From the NCBI GenBank assembly GCA_947650285.1, contig CANTFL010001327.1, positions 310,001 to 374,000 of the forward strand: DNA of 64,000 nt, given 5' to 3'. Positions 38,894 to 51,633 of the stretch are shown piece by piece (positions within the stretch are counted from its first letter, which is position 1; the number at the start of each line of letters is the position of its first letter). The position numbers and the translations under genes were made by a program. Origin of the DNA: Hyaloperonospora brassicae (taxonomy: Eukaryota; Oomycota; Peronosporomycetes; Peronosporales; Peronosporaceae). The notes beneath the pieces are model-generated. The model was not told the origin of the DNA. It ran no database searches and saw nothing but the letters and a program-made list of their open reading frames with translations.

Positions 38894-40756
38894 TTAGGGT
38901 TCCACAGCGGTGGCTCGCTCCTTCGAAAAGGCAAAAGTGTCTTGAAGATCGGCTGGGACCGCCGTCGTTAAAATTCGGTCCGAAAGCGGAGACGGTGTGA
39001 TGGACGCCAAGGTTTTGTCGTCCCAAAGAAGCCGAAGAGGGTGGGGCAGGGCAGACGCTGACCTACCAAGAATGGATCCTAATTTAAGGGGATCCATATA
39101 GATGCTGGGTGCAATGATTTGGAGTGCCAAATCAAACTCAGTCCATTTGACTTGGCCCCAGTAGTGGTCCTGGTCTTGGCAAAGTATGGCTGAGAATTGA
39201 CTGATAGTCCAAGTCAGTCAGTGCAGGATACAAGGTGCCATTCCTCGTCGGAAGTTTCCTCTGTACGGAAAAGGGTAACGGCGCGTGGCAGCAACTCGAA
39301 GCACTGCATGACCAAATTCCTTCGCGCGGAGGTATTGGAAGTTGCCATAAGCTTTGGTGTCTAACAGAACACGCAGAAAACTCGGTTGGGCTTGAACCGT
39401 GGACATGACGGTAATGGGATCGGTCTCAGAGTCAAAAGTGCGCAATAACTCATCGATCACAGCACAAAGCTCGTGAAGTGTCAAGTGCTCCACCGAGCCT
39501 TGATAGACGACCAGAATAAGGATCCGTTCAGAAACGGCAACAAGTTCCACATAGGAACTAACCGAACGAGGAGGATCAAGCGATCGATCCCAGAGGAGGA
39601 TATCTTGATCCGGAGGAATAGAGCCGCCAGATTCTTCGCTGAGCCATTCGTAGGAATTGACCGAGGAAATGTACTGATATTCCAATTGAGAGGGAAGAAG
39701 AGTCGCCAGCTGAACAACCCTTTCAGAAATGGGCTCAAGACCAGACACTTGGCCCATTTGATTACGGGCGGGGGCAAATTAACCCGAGTCAATAGCGCCG
39801 ACCGGAAAAGAAGGTGCTGGTCCAGTGGGCCATAAAGATTTAGAGCGAACCGTAATTGCCGACTTTACATCGTCCATGTCACCAGAATGGCCGGAATCCG
39901 AGTCAGACGAACCCATTCTAGTTTGCGCATTGTCAGGTTCGGGGACGGAAGCCATGGAGCTATTTTCGTCTGAGTCGCTGTCATTGTCATACACAGGCGG
40001 AGTGGCCCCGTCAGTTGGAAACGGGTAGGTAGCTGTAGCTTGAACCTTGCTGTCCGACTGAATCGTCGCACGTAAGGCTGCAATAAATGGTGGAACGGTG
40101 CGGTTTTACGCCCCCAAGCGATGGTGCACCACAGCAAAGCCTTGACCAGTGAACTGGATTTGGCGGAGAGGGGTGCGATTATCCAGCATAACAGATGGTG
40201 GAGGCGAATTCTGGTTGAAGTACACCCGGCGGTTGCGAGAGCGCATACCACCGATCACCTGAGCCGGTGTAATATAAACCAGCGGAGTGCCCCTATGGGC
40301 AAACCAGTCATAGACGAGCCCATCCGACACGTCGTAGGGTAGGCGCTGAAGATCAACGCAGTATCAATGGGAGTATTTGGAGTACGTTTGGACCTTGAAA
40401 GAGCTACCGCAAATCAATACACTTAATCCCCCCAATTTCGTACACACTTCCCGATCAGTACACATAAAGCTAATACCGGCGTTACGGATTGTTTTGAAGT
40501 CCCGTAAGTTTGCAAGGCTCTCCGTCCACAAAAGTGATTGAGTCGACGAGCCAAGAGACGTCATAATTTCGGTGTCGGAAAACGTGGACGAAAGATCACG
40601 GGCAGGTATCCACATCGGTAGACATAGTTCAGGCAAAACTTGTTGAGGCACGCTCGCGAGGGCGGCACAACGCTTGTCACACACAGCGCGATCAGGGTCC
40701 AGCAAGACACTTTCAGCCTTAGCAAAGACAGCGTCTGTTGGGCGAGAAAAATCCAC
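38894..40756 (-). pseudogene. ORF1-like remains of non-LTR element 1
   Basis: Separate frames (40756-40364, 40330-40106, 39757-39218, 39130-38894) have coding-like composition on the element strand but no zinc knuckle that I can see. One ends with GGLSVLICGSSFKVQTYSKY, a style seen in ORF1 proteins of oomycete non-LTR elements. The assignment rests mainly on position upstream of the endonuclease. Confidence 0.45.
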
Positions 40757-41520
40757 TCGAGGGGCGGCTGTCTGCCAGGCCTGATGCCCTTTTTATCCCG
40801 TGGACTGCCACTGCCCCTACTTATAGGAGCAGACGACGCGACGATTATATAGAACCGGCGATGCACAAAGGTACGGCTGACAAAGGGGTAGTCGAGAAGA
40901 GGAAGATGCGAATCACCCTTCTATGCCCGCGTAACACCAGACAGCGGTAGAGACGAGATCGCACCAGATGGGAAGTACCACCTATACACCGCAGGAGCCA
41001 GTCACGCGGCAGAGACGATAGAAAAGAGCCAGACTAAAAACGGGAAAGGGGAAAGCGGAAGCCGAAGCTTTAGTGTCGAGGGTACGTAAGAAAACACCGG
41101 TCGAAAGGTACCTCAATACCCGGACCAAGGGAAAGTACAGCCTACCTATGAGTTGTTCTCCTTACTCCACATAAGTAAAACTTTCAACCGACCACGCTCG
41201 TTCGGCCTAGCGTCCGAATACGTGTAACAACTAACACTTCTCGATGCTAGTGTCGTGTTTCAAAGGTAGTTGGAGCCAACCCAGTCGATTCCTTTCGGAG
41301 AAGGCTTAGCGCGAACTCAAGTTACGTAGCAGGGATGAGCTTCCAGTAAAGACTGTAGGCGCCTAACTGACTAGGTAGCAAGAGGGTCGGAGGCTTAAGG
41401 ATGAGGCGCAGCACGACCCGAGGAGGGACGTAGAGCGAAGGCTTGCAGGCGAACGAACAGCGGAAGAGCAAGCGTGGGCTTGTCTCTGTCCAATTGTGCG
41501 GTAGCTGGCAAATTGAGGAG

Positions 41521-41536
41521 TCCATTACCCGAGTGA
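41521..41536. repeat. Right copy of the 16-bp putative target-site duplication
   Basis: Identical to 33476-33491. The downstream 41540-41640 contains further loose copies of GATCCACTACCGAG, so the target itself was a short degenerate tandem repeat; this slightly weakens the duplication reading. Confidence 0.6.
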
Positions 41537-42405
41537 ACCACGACGGAGCGATCCACCACGGATTGATTTACTGACCGAGAGATCCACTACCGAGCGATCC
41601 AATACCGAGAGATCCACTACGGAGCAATCCGCCACCCGAGTATTTGCTGCAGACCACATAATGCAAGAATTGAATTACATAGACATGCGATATGCAACAG
41701 TGATCTAGCGAACAGATATGCATTGTCATAGGTTTAAAATTTTGTTGGATGACATTAAACATAATTGAATTTGCAACGAAAGACACGCGTCGACTTCTCT
41801 CGGGCACGAACTTTGGCCTCTCGTCGAATAGAGAGTGACTCGCGTCTCTGAAAACTTCGCCATTGGATTGTGTGGCCAAGCGGAACGTCAATTATCACCC
41901 CCCTCCAACTGCGATTGGACGCAGGGAACCTAACGGTTCAGATTCAAGATCGCGAGACAGCTCGAGTGATCAGAAGGCTCGCGGACCAAGCACTAACCCC
42001 TGGACAAAGGCGACTTTGGGAGAGCGCCCAAGTTAACACGCGATCAAGTGAAGAATTCCCACTCGATCCACCCCTGCGTTTGACCGGGTGAAATATTTTT
42101 ACCCAATCGAGCCCCTCTAAAACGGTCAAGTTCAGCCTCAGCTTAAGTCCACCATGAAGAGCGCAACCCGACCCACCGACGGGTACACAAGGTAAGCAAG
42201 AAAAAAAAGAGAAAGGAATCGGAGTAACCCCTCCGTTAGTCGGTCGTCCGGGCGCCGGTAGAGAGTTGGGATCGTCTCGCGAAACGAGCGATCACCACTC
42301 CACCACACATCCTCAAGAGAATTCGCAAATCTCTTGACGAAAGCTCTTCTAAATAAAAAATCATTGTGTGTCTCTTCACCTGGTGATTAGATATCGCTCA
42401 TCACC

Positions 42406-45400
42406 TTGAATTTGCAAGTGACAAACGATTTTTCATTTCGCGCTCTAGTTGCCTGTGAGGCGTCGAACAACTTTGTTCGCCGCCGATCACTAGAGGGTCG
42501 TATCCTCAAGTTCGTTGAGCGCGACATCCCCCTAAAGAAGATGACGGTGCGCCTTGCCACAGGCGCATCGATTACCGTTGAGAAGCGTGTAGTGGGAACC
42601 CACTACACGGTAGAGGACGTACAGTACGATGATGCTTTCATCGTACTGGATATGGATGACAAATTTGATGTCATCCTGGTATTACCTTGGCTCAGAAGGT
42701 TCTAGCCAAGATTGAGCTGGCAGCATCGTTCCGTGAATATGCATACCGCTTGTTCATCAGGTGGCTATCTGATGGACGCGTGGACCGTCCACAATAGTGT
42801 GGATGTACTGCGAGTGAGTGCGATGGCCTCACTTGCGGTACGATCGTTAGCACGACTGCACAAGATCACAGTGTAGTTGATCACTACACTGTGGAGCAAG
42901 CTCCCGGCGGCAGTACAGAAGTACAGGCGGCGCCGAAGGTCCACCACTCGAAGAAGTCGACTGGATCGGGACATGGATGCATGCCTAGCGGGCAGCATCT
43001 TGGACAAAAGAAACCTGTTGCCTTCAAAGGGCAACTTGGAAATTCTAGGTCGACTGGAGAGTCGACCGTAGAGGATCGGTGCCTGACTGTGGTTGCACAG
43101 CCACAGTCAGAAGACGTCGAGGGAATAAGTCCCCACGTACTTGAGGAAGGAATTCCTCAAGAGTCACTTGACGAGGGATCAGACCCTCTGCAACCTGTGG
43201 AAGCAAGTTACCAGGAAGAAACCGAGACGTTGAACGTCTTGGTTAATGACGGATCAAGAGTAGGCGCTTATACGCTTGATCTGATTGTGCCTCCGAAGTT
43301 GACTTCGGAGATAACTCAGTTGCCAACGCTAGAACCGAAACGGTTCTTGCGTGATCTGCGTAGTGGCAAAGTCAAGCAGATCTGCATACTCGTCACGGAG
43401 GATGAGTATGTGGCCGATATTCGGTCGGCAACAGTATTTGCTGAGAACGAACGGGTTCTCAGCAGCTCATCGATGGACGAAAGTGTCATCGATGAGAAGA
43501 ATCGGATTAAGAGCGATGTACGTCTTAATCCTGGAAGTCGCTTCAGGCAAATCCTTTGTATAAGGGTTTGATCGATAATCAAACATGTGCTCCCTGTAAC
43601 TGTAAACCCTGCGAGTTGCCTAAGAATATATAAACTCGACACGAGATCGAGCTTGAACTGGGCTCGAAGTACTGTGTCATGAAGCAGTGGCCACTGCCTC
43701 GTGAACAAGTACTATCGATCTACAAGTTCTTTACCGATCGCTTAGCGGCGGGCCGTGTGAGGGAATCATCATCCCCTCACAGCTCTCCGACCTTCTGTGT
43801 GCGAAAGGCCACAGGAGGGTGGTAGATAGTGCACGCATTCAACAAGTTGAATGCTGCAACGGTACCGGCTCAGACGCCGATACCAAGGAAGGACGTCATC
43901 ATAGATGGTATGTCAAAGAGTACCATCTTCTCGTCCATGGATCTGATGGATGGATTCTATCAGATTATCATGCGTGAACGGGACATCCCGTACGCGGCAG
44001 TGAGCACCCCCAGCGGTATGCTGTGGTAGTGGCTAGTGATGCCACATGGGCTGAGTAACGCCCCTGCAACATTCAACAGATGTGTAACAAATCGGTTGAG
44101 ACCGGTGCGGGATATCGCACCGAGTTACTTTGACGATGTGTTCGTCCATATCCGGGCTATGGGCGGGAAGACAGACGTTGAAGTTCACAGAACTCACATT
44201 CGTCAGGTTCTTCAACTCATGCGCAATCATAAGTTGTACGCCAACCTCAAGAAGTGTATATTCGCGGCTAGCGGAATACCACTTCTTGGGTGCATCGTGG
44301 GTAAACATGGTGTACGCCCCGATCCCGAGAAGATCAAGGAGATCACCGTCTGGCCCTATCCAGTAGATGTCAAGGGACTGCAAAAGTTCCTTGGGCTAGT
44401 GACGTACTTGCACAAGTACTCGCGCAACTACGCCGAGATGACGGTACATCTTTCTTGTGTACTCAAGAAAAATGTCAAGTGGTCATGGAACGCTGAGTGC
44501 CAGCGTTCCTTTGAAGGTTTCAACAAAAGCTTAATGCAATCGCCCAACTTAGTGATTGAAGATCAGGACAGACCGTTTCATGTGGTCTGTGACGCCAGCG
44601 ATGTTGCAATAGGCTGTGCGTTAATGCAATTTGATGCAGATGGCGCAGAGCGCGCCATCTGTTATCAGTCGCGTTAGCTGCAACCAGCCGAACGCAATTA
44701 CCCAGTGCATGACAAGGAACTTCTTGCCATGAAGTACGCACTGGCTAAGTTTATCCTCTATTTCTTGAGAGGTAGACCGTTTGTTGTCTATACGGACCAT
44801 GTGTCACTACGCACGGCCGTCAAAAGTCCCCAAATCTCGCAACGAATGGAGAGGTGGCTGTCATTCTTCGCGAAGTACAACTTCTTCGTGGAACACAAAC
44901 CAGGAAGACTTAACGTAGTCGCTGATGCGCTTTACCGCCGACCCGATTTCGAGCCGGGATCGCAATCCAACAGTGAGGAGAAGCCCACTGTTGCGACACT
45001 GTCAGTCATTGTACCGTCTTCAACGTTACTAAACGACGTAAGGAAGGCCTACGCGAAAGATAAGGATCTTCTTCGATTAATGGATCATCTGGTGAATCCA
45101 GCTCGTAAATCGTCGAAGGATTCATCGGCTTTGTTCCGCTCCTCATCGGATTGGTACACTACACGCAACGGGCTGCTGTATTACACAGCCGTTTCTAGCG
45201 ACACACCTCGTGTCGTCGTCCTCTATCATGACAAAAGCGCTTGAGCATCATGTATGAGTGTCACATTTCCCCAACAGGTGGACATCGTGGAAGAGAAAAG
45301 ACTTACCTCCCTGTAAGTCGTGACTTTTACTGGCCCCACCATAATCAGTTTGTGCGCAAGTACTTACGTGCTCGCAAGGTTTGCCAATTAATGAAGCCTA

Positions 45401-47160
45401 GTCCTTCATCCCGTTCACCCTTAGAACATTAACCTGTTCCGGCGAAGTGCTGGCAGTCCGTTTCAATGAACTTCATCTTCGGTTTCCTATAAGACGCTCA
45501 CAAGAATAAAGGTATTCTTGTGTTTGTTGACCAGTTCAGCAAGATGGTGCATATTGCTGCTGTACCCGAGTCGATCAAGGCTCAAGGATGTGCTGGTATC
45601 TTTATCGACACGATATTTCGACTTCACGGGTTACCCCGCGAACTCGAGTCCGACCGTGACCCTCGGTTCACGGCAGACTTTTGTGAATCCGTGTTCCGTT
45701 CACTCGGAACACGGCTGAAGATGTCGTCATCTGACCATCCCGAAACAGGTGATCAGACGGAACGTGTCAATCGTGTTCTCGAAGAGATCCTTCGAGGATA
45801 CATCCACTCGTTCTCAAGCTGGAGCGAATTCCTCCCGATACTAAAATGTTCCATTAATAATTTGGTGCATGCTTCAACCCAGCAAACACCGTTCTTCGTG
45901 AATATCTTGCGCCATCCATGTCTGTCCACTCTGTTAAATTTTGACTCTTGGATAATGGAGAAGGAATCGCTCGAGCAAACCCGTTCTGGCTCTAGCTCAG
46001 CACGTGTCGACGCTAATGTCGTAACGTATGATGCCGATGTCGATCATGTCGGCATCGAAGAAGAAGATCATCTAAACAATAGTGGCGACGCTATTATTGA
46101 GTCAGATGATGACGACGATGCTAATATCTTCAGCATCGCCAACGACTATTCCAGCGAGGAAAATGACAACCTTGCTGATGAATAGAAAGAGGAAAGGACT
46201 CTTTCTGCAGTGCGCACAAGGCAAACTACACACAACAAGGCCGAGTCAGCAGAAGGATTTTTGATGGCCCGCGAATCAGTAGTCCGTTTTGTGCAGGAAT
46301 ACAACGCTCACGCAATGAACCGGCAGAAACGAAACGCTGACGAGAATGAAAGAGCAAACGTTCATCTATTTATTGAAGGTGATTTATTCCTATCTTTCTT
46401 CGGTAAACCTACCTAGACACGTAGTGACTAATGTAGGCAGAAGCAAGCTACTGCCCAAGTATACCAGCTACTTTTGTGTGCTGCGCCGTCAAGGCAACGC
46501 GTACACGGTTGAGCTGCCACGTAGGATGCGTACGCATCCTACCTTTACGTGGTCATCATCACCCGTAATGTCAAGTACGAGGCCTCTTCGGACGATGAAG
46601 ATATCCCCACGCTCAAGAATCTCCATCAGACTCTTGCGTTCGCGCTTCAGACGATCCATCTAGTCGCAAAGTGAAGAACCTTTACATTCAAATGATAGAT
46701 CTCCTTGCGAGCTGCCGCCAGATCGTCAACGAGGAAACAAACATCCTCCTCGATTTTAAGCTGTGCGAGGGCGCACTCATCGCGATTTTTCGCACGATCG
46801 GCTTTCCGATCTTTGCATTTCTTCCGCACAGAAGAGGTCAGAGCATAGCGCTTTTCCTGCTCGTGCTCCAAATCCTCACAAAATTCGACGATTTCGCGAT
46901 CCATCTCGCGTTGGTCGAGCTGTGAGTCGAACGACTTGGAGGAGGGTTTTCCTACTCCTCCAAACCCTTTAATGGACTCACACGGTGGTCAACAATTCCT
47001 TGTGGAGTGTATGTTGAGCCACCATTACGATTTTTGGTCAAGGACGATCTACCTAGTTTAGTGGCGGGGGTATATACCATCGTGGAACAGCTTGGAGCCC
47101 CTCTCTTAGCTGATGTTAAATGTCCCCGGTCTCGTGAAACAGTACGAAGAGACGCAACAT
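42406..47160 (+). pseudogene. pol pseudogene of Gypsy A: protease, RT, RNase H, integrase, chromodomain
   Basis: The protease is at 42406-42705; its active-site segment reads LVACEASNNFVR where the family has LVDCGASNNFV, so the catalytic Asp is lost. RT spans about 43640-44500, with YAAVSTPSGMLW then a TAG, MPHGLSNAPATFNR, and YFDDVFVHI at the catalytic site. RNase H (44530-44960) has FHVVCDASDVAIG, and a TAG follows. Integrase has the HHCC region (GGHRGREKTYL), the core with DQFSKMVH and SDRDPRFTADF, then LLPKYTSYF. A chromodomain end, with VPGLVKQYEETQ, is near 47110-47160. The proteins would process, copy and insert the element; stops and frameshifts abolish this. Confidence 0.9.
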
Positions 47161-48958
47161 TTGTCGATGGAGGGCAATAGTCGAGCGAAAGCCCGGTGCT
47201 TTCGTAAAGGGATTGCAAGTTTTCAATACCGTTGTATATCTCAGCCGAAATGCGGGCCCTCCAGAAAAACTAATCAAGGAGGAAGGTTTCCGTAGGGGCG
47301 CGAACAGAGTTGTAAACCCAACATTGAAAGTTCTCTACCCACGATAGGCAATGTAAATTTGCATATAAATATAATCGTTTCAATTTTTTGACGAGCACCG
47401 GTAGGCGATATCTGTTCAAAATAATTTTGAGCTTCAATAATTTTTTTCAATTAAGCGTCACGGCCAACATTTTTAATGCTACCGATAAAAGAGTTCCAGG
47501 CCTGCACCAATGAAACTTCGTCTCGGTTGTGATTGCCGTGATACCATCGATGTCTAAAAATTACATCGCGTACGTATAGTGGAGCTCGATCTACATGCCG
47601 TCGTGGATTTTGTAGTCTCCGAGCGTGATTTGGTTCTTGTAGACGATGTGCCACATCCAAATACGAACCTTCTCTGGGCTCGTGTCAATCTGCGCCGCCA
47701 CGAGCTTGTTGGGTCCCCACCGTATCGTCCTCGTTGCACTTGACGCGTATCTTCTTGCACAGGCGGTCGTTTAGGATCACTTTGACCATCGTCTTGAAGG
47801 TCAGCGGTAGTGCCCTAGATTAGTGCAAAACGAGCGGGAGGTCATTGCGTCGAAATTCCCTCCTATCATATGGACCTCCACTTTCAATCATGAAGCAGTA
47901 GATCTACCATCACCGGCTCAACGCTATTGCAATAAAATTGTGCTGTGAGGTGCTGTACCCGTCGATGGATTATCTACAGGATGTTGCAGGTACTAAAACT
48001 AACGTGATCACGTCTTCTCTACGTGCAATTAGATGCATCGTCAAATCGAAATGGGTAAACTCAGTATGAAAAAGATCGACGACGTAAAGCTCATTGAACG
48101 ACCAGTCGAATCGTTCGTCGAAAACGAATGCAGCGTGTTTGTGAGCTGCATTTACTGCAAACGACAGGTGATGCGCCCATCGGATCGTGTGGTTGGAGTT
48201 AGAGAGAGAAAAGGAGGAACTAGGACCTCATGCTAATGTGTGTGATTCTTTGGTGTGCAGGTGCATGCGCCACTTTACAAAACCACTTCGAAAAGTGTTT
48301 GACAGCTTCGCGACGGATGGTCACATCCAAGCAACGACAAGACGCAGAAAGAGGGACAGAGCGCAAACAGTTACATGTAATGAGCAAACCTCATCTTAAC
48401 AGAGCTTACGCTGGAATGACCGGGTCCAGAAAAGGTGGGAACGGCTCGCTCAATTTGTGATTTTGGACAATAAAACCACTGTCATCACACACAATCTTGG
48501 TACTTTGCTTTGTCCATGTTAACCTGTTGTCTACGTATCGATATGTTGACTGACCTGCAGCCTCATTAGATCGCTGACGTTCGTCACGACTAGATTCTGC
48601 ATACGATGGACTGGCGGTAACGACGGGGCACCGTGAGCTGTATTCCATGTCAGCTGACGTCTCGCTGTATGTCAATTTGCTCAGTGGAAGTATACTTGAG
48701 ACTCTAGTATATCTCTTGGACGGATTGGTTTTGCCAGACTTTGCTCGTTCGGATGACTACACTCATTTGTTTGTCGGAATAGTCAAAGGCTAATCCAGTT
48801 GACCATCGCCTTCTACCTTTTAGTTCAAAAAAGAAGGCATCGGTGGATCAATGCTAAGAGGATTGATCATGGATGGTTTTGACGCAAACCGATACACTGT
48901 CTTTCTTACGAAGCGAAGTGCACTTCAGGTCCACATTTCTACACTGATGAAAGCTTAG
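47161..48958. other. Region between chromodomain and antisense frame of Gypsy A
   Basis: AT-richer sequence with only short frames. It is absent at the matching place of Gypsy B, where the antisense frame abuts the chromodomain, so it may be a later insertion. No terminal repeats are recognised. Confidence 0.35.
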
Positions 48959-49831
48959 TTAGTTGGACTTTCCAAATCTACTTTTCGCTCTCGCATCAAA
49001 TTTATCGTCCAGCTGCATACCGACCGTATCACTCGCACTGACATCCAGACCATGGATTCTTGACGAATCGAAGAGCGGAATCCGACAAATCCCAGTAGTA
49101 TTACTATACCATTGCTTCAGATTGCGCTTTTTCTCAGGAGCAGAGTGTAACGCGTTACGATCCTGCTCCTCTTGCGCAGTGTCGACATAAGCGATGGCAC
49201 TGCGATCGCCGCAATCACTGGGATTGCTATGGCTTCGATTCTTCCGTAAGGAGTCATCGACACCATCACGACGACTAACATCCTCATGTTGTGCACTCAC
49301 ATCATATGAATGCGAGCGCGAGCGGTTCGATCCCCGTGACGAGTACTTAGATTTGTCGGATGAGACGAACATCTCGTGGCGCAGAGTATTGTCGAGACTG
49401 CCACGAGGTACAGCAGTCGACGTGCCCGCACCCACGGCATTACAGCCGGGATTTGCGAGCGACATCGAGTCGGACGGGGAGTCCGACTCGCCCGAATAGA
49501 TCACGTCTATATCGGGATCGACGTCCACGAGGACCACCACCTGCAGAAGAAGCTGCGGATGAAGAAGCAACACTTGGATGACCACGTGCGCCTGCATGAT
49601 TGGGTGTTGCAGGCTGCTTATCAATAGCAGCAGGCGCCTCATCGCCCACTGCTGCTTGCTCTCCGTCTGAACGCATCCATGCAGCCGCTTCAGTGGCGGC
49701 CTTGTTCGCGCAGCGCATGAATGAACTCTCCATGCGCTGAAAATCGAATGCGTTGAGCGGAACCAACAAGTACTCCTTTTCTCATATAGCGACCCAACGG
49801 TGGTAACTCTGTCACCAGCCATTTGAATCAA
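48959..49831 (-). pseudogene. Antisense frame between pol and 3' LTR of Gypsy A
   Basis: A 290-codon frame on the strand opposite to gag-pol starts just inside the polypurine tract. Its middle and end are Ser/Arg/Asp-rich (ESDSPSDSMS, TSTAVPRGSLDN, SSRGSNRSRSHSYD). An alternative frame at 49769-49440 gives a better match to Gypsy B for the first third, so one frameshift is likely. A related segment in the same antisense position is found in Gypsy B (60829-61914). No domain is recognised. It may be a third element gene read from the 3' end. Confidence 0.5.
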
Positions 49832-49847
49832 TCACTGTAGTGATTGA

Positions 49848-49864
49848 TAATTAGGGGGGGGTGA
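49848..49864 (+). other. Polypurine tract of Gypsy A
   Basis: A run with eight G directly precedes the TG of the 3' LTR, as expected for the plus-strand priming site. Confidence 0.7.
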
Positions 49865-50309
49865 TGTACCGGGGGAGCCCGTTACATTAAAATTGATATC
49901 TTTGTATCAACTTTGAACAATACCTATTTTGATAATGTTCAATTGGCATTACTCGTAAGGAGTAAGGTTGAAAGAATATTACCCCGAGGGAAATTTTTCT
50001 TGGATGAGTTGCTCAACCTGGTGGTTGATGTTCCGTAAACATCAACCAGATTAACCGCCAATCGCTGCTGGACGCGCGCAATGGGTTGGAGCAAGAAACA
50101 CACAGAGGAGATTGTAGGTAAATATATTCAGCTCAAGACGAAAGATGATTCAGTAAGAAGCTGAACTATAATTAAATAACAGTTCTACTCTTTGGCTTCG
50201 ATAGAGCTTCCGAGTTCTGCCTACTTCGCTGCGCTTCCTCACTTCACGTGTACGTGACTTCGAGTTCTCACAGCCTTGGGTCATACTGACACAAGGCGTG
50301 CCCGTTACA
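49865..50309 (+). repeat. 3' LTR of Gypsy A
   Basis: Starts TGTACCGGGG and ends GCCCGTTACA, 445 bases. It is similar along its length to 31290-31737. Confidence 0.9.
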
Positions 50310-51455
50310 ATCATGTCTGATTTACGCTCGGAGTCATGACAGTCGCAAGAAATCGCACGGATACATCAGCTTGGTCACGCGCAGCGACTTGGAATGAGTA
50401 GATGTGCTAGCGCATTAGATGGTGCTTGTAAAAGAGTGGGATACATTACGTCTCTTGCAAACACAATGTCTTGTGGAAGTAGCAGATCTGCTCCCATTGT
50501 TTAATTGTTTTCTCTTCCGTCACGGTGACAGTAGCACCAGCTCGGCTCATAGTCATGTCGCTGAGGGTTGTCATGCCCGGTCACTTTATAGCGCTTGTCT
50601 TTTTCGAATGCCACAAAATAATGATGGGTGGATGTTGCAAGAAAATGACCTGAACGTCACTCTTGCTGCAGGTCATCAGCTGCAAGTCGGCTGACGCATT
50701 TCTCCATCTATGTTCATTAGTCGATGCGGTAATTGTGGCGGGACCCGATTTGGAAAGTTTCCGTTTGTATTGTTTACAGTGAGCCACGTTGGTTTTGCAC
50801 GCGTATCTGCCATTCCGATTCGTTGTTTACAAGAGCATTTGTTAGATACTGTTTCGGCGACGACATACATTGCATTTCCATAGCTACTTCAGTTCACACT
50901 GAACACTATTCTTCCACGTAGCCCTTCATTCCGCAAGCAACTGTCAGTCTCCTTGTGCGCTCATGAATGAGAGGGTGCGTCGAAGAGGTATGTATCCGTG
51001 TGCGTGCTAAGCAGCGTTCCCTTATATTATTTTGTCCCCTGCAGTGTGCTCACCGTGCATTTTAGCATAAGCCGTAAATGGATATCATGTAACGTGAAAG
51101 CGATGTAGATGAATCACAGGATACTGGACATCGTGGGAACATATTCAACTATAACATCAATATGTTGAAGACCGTACATTGCTTTGCTATGTCGATTTTT
51201 ATAAGCTAAGCTAATGACGACAAACCGCCATAAAATCATTTCTCATACGCCAATTTACGCTTACGTTGTAGCGGCACGATCCCCTCCGCGCACAACATGC
51301 CGACTTTGCGCGTCAGCATTTAGTAGATCTACTAAGAAGCGTATTACAAAATGGTTGTCGATGGCCGTGAGATTTGCATATGTAGGGATTCTACTGCATG
51401 ACAGTACGATAGGAAGACGTCGACTGTAGTCACTTTGTCGTCTATTCCAGAGCAT
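50310..51455. other. Spacer between Gypsy A and non-LTR element 2
   Basis: No gene is recognised; small frames lack domains. The end of the stretch (51380-51455) is the second copy of the dispersed repeat. Confidence 0.4.
51380..51455. repeat. Dispersed repeat, copy 2
   Basis: It matches 21461-21541 in the same orientation and ends in the same TTCCAGAGCAT. It lies at the apparent left edge of non-LTR element 2. Confidence 0.75.
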
Positions 51456-51633
51456 CATTACTTCCCAATTTGCGCTTTGATACGCAAGTTACAACTTTGG
51501 TACGTGGAAGTGTGCCACGAACAGGGCGACCGGCCGACGGCGGCGAGATTCGCAGCACTGCTACACAGCTCACGGGGCGGCACAGCACGCCCACGCAGCG
51601 CGAGCACCTTCCGATATCCCCGAATATCGTGGA

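Larger units (their letters stand above)
33492..41520 (-). mobile_element. Non-LTR retrotransposon 1 inserted in Gypsy A, decayed
   Basis: It reads right to left. ORF1-like frames (about 40756-38900) precede APE-type endonuclease remains (about 38460-38040, with SRIDNLFVNYG), reverse transcriptase (36976-34694) and a C-terminal zinc-binding segment. It separates the gag and pol of Gypsy A and is bounded by identical 16-base repeats. No poly(A) tail is visible at the left end, so the exact 3' boundary is uncertain. Many stops and frameshifts show it is dead. A solo Gypsy LTR sits inside it. Confidence 0.75.
31290..50309 (+). mobile_element. Ty3/Gypsy chromovirus A, decayed and interrupted
   Basis: It is delimited by two similar LTRs in the same orientation (31290-31737 and 49865-50309), with a primer-binding-like site, gag remains, then a non-LTR insertion, then pol (protease, RT, RNase H, integrase, chromodomain) and a G-rich polypurine tract before the right LTR. 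The gene order protease-RT-RNase H-integrase and the chromodomain mark it as a Gypsy chromovirus. Five-base flanks outside the two LTRs differ (GTGAC versus ATCAT), so the ends may come from two insertions or a recombination; the single-element reading is inferred. All frames are broken, so it is non-autonomous. Confidence 0.75.

Noticed and set aside
31285..50314. Target-site duplication for Gypsy A as one insertion
   Set aside because: The 5-base flanks (GTGAC on the left, ATCAT on the right) do not match, so no duplication is claimed.
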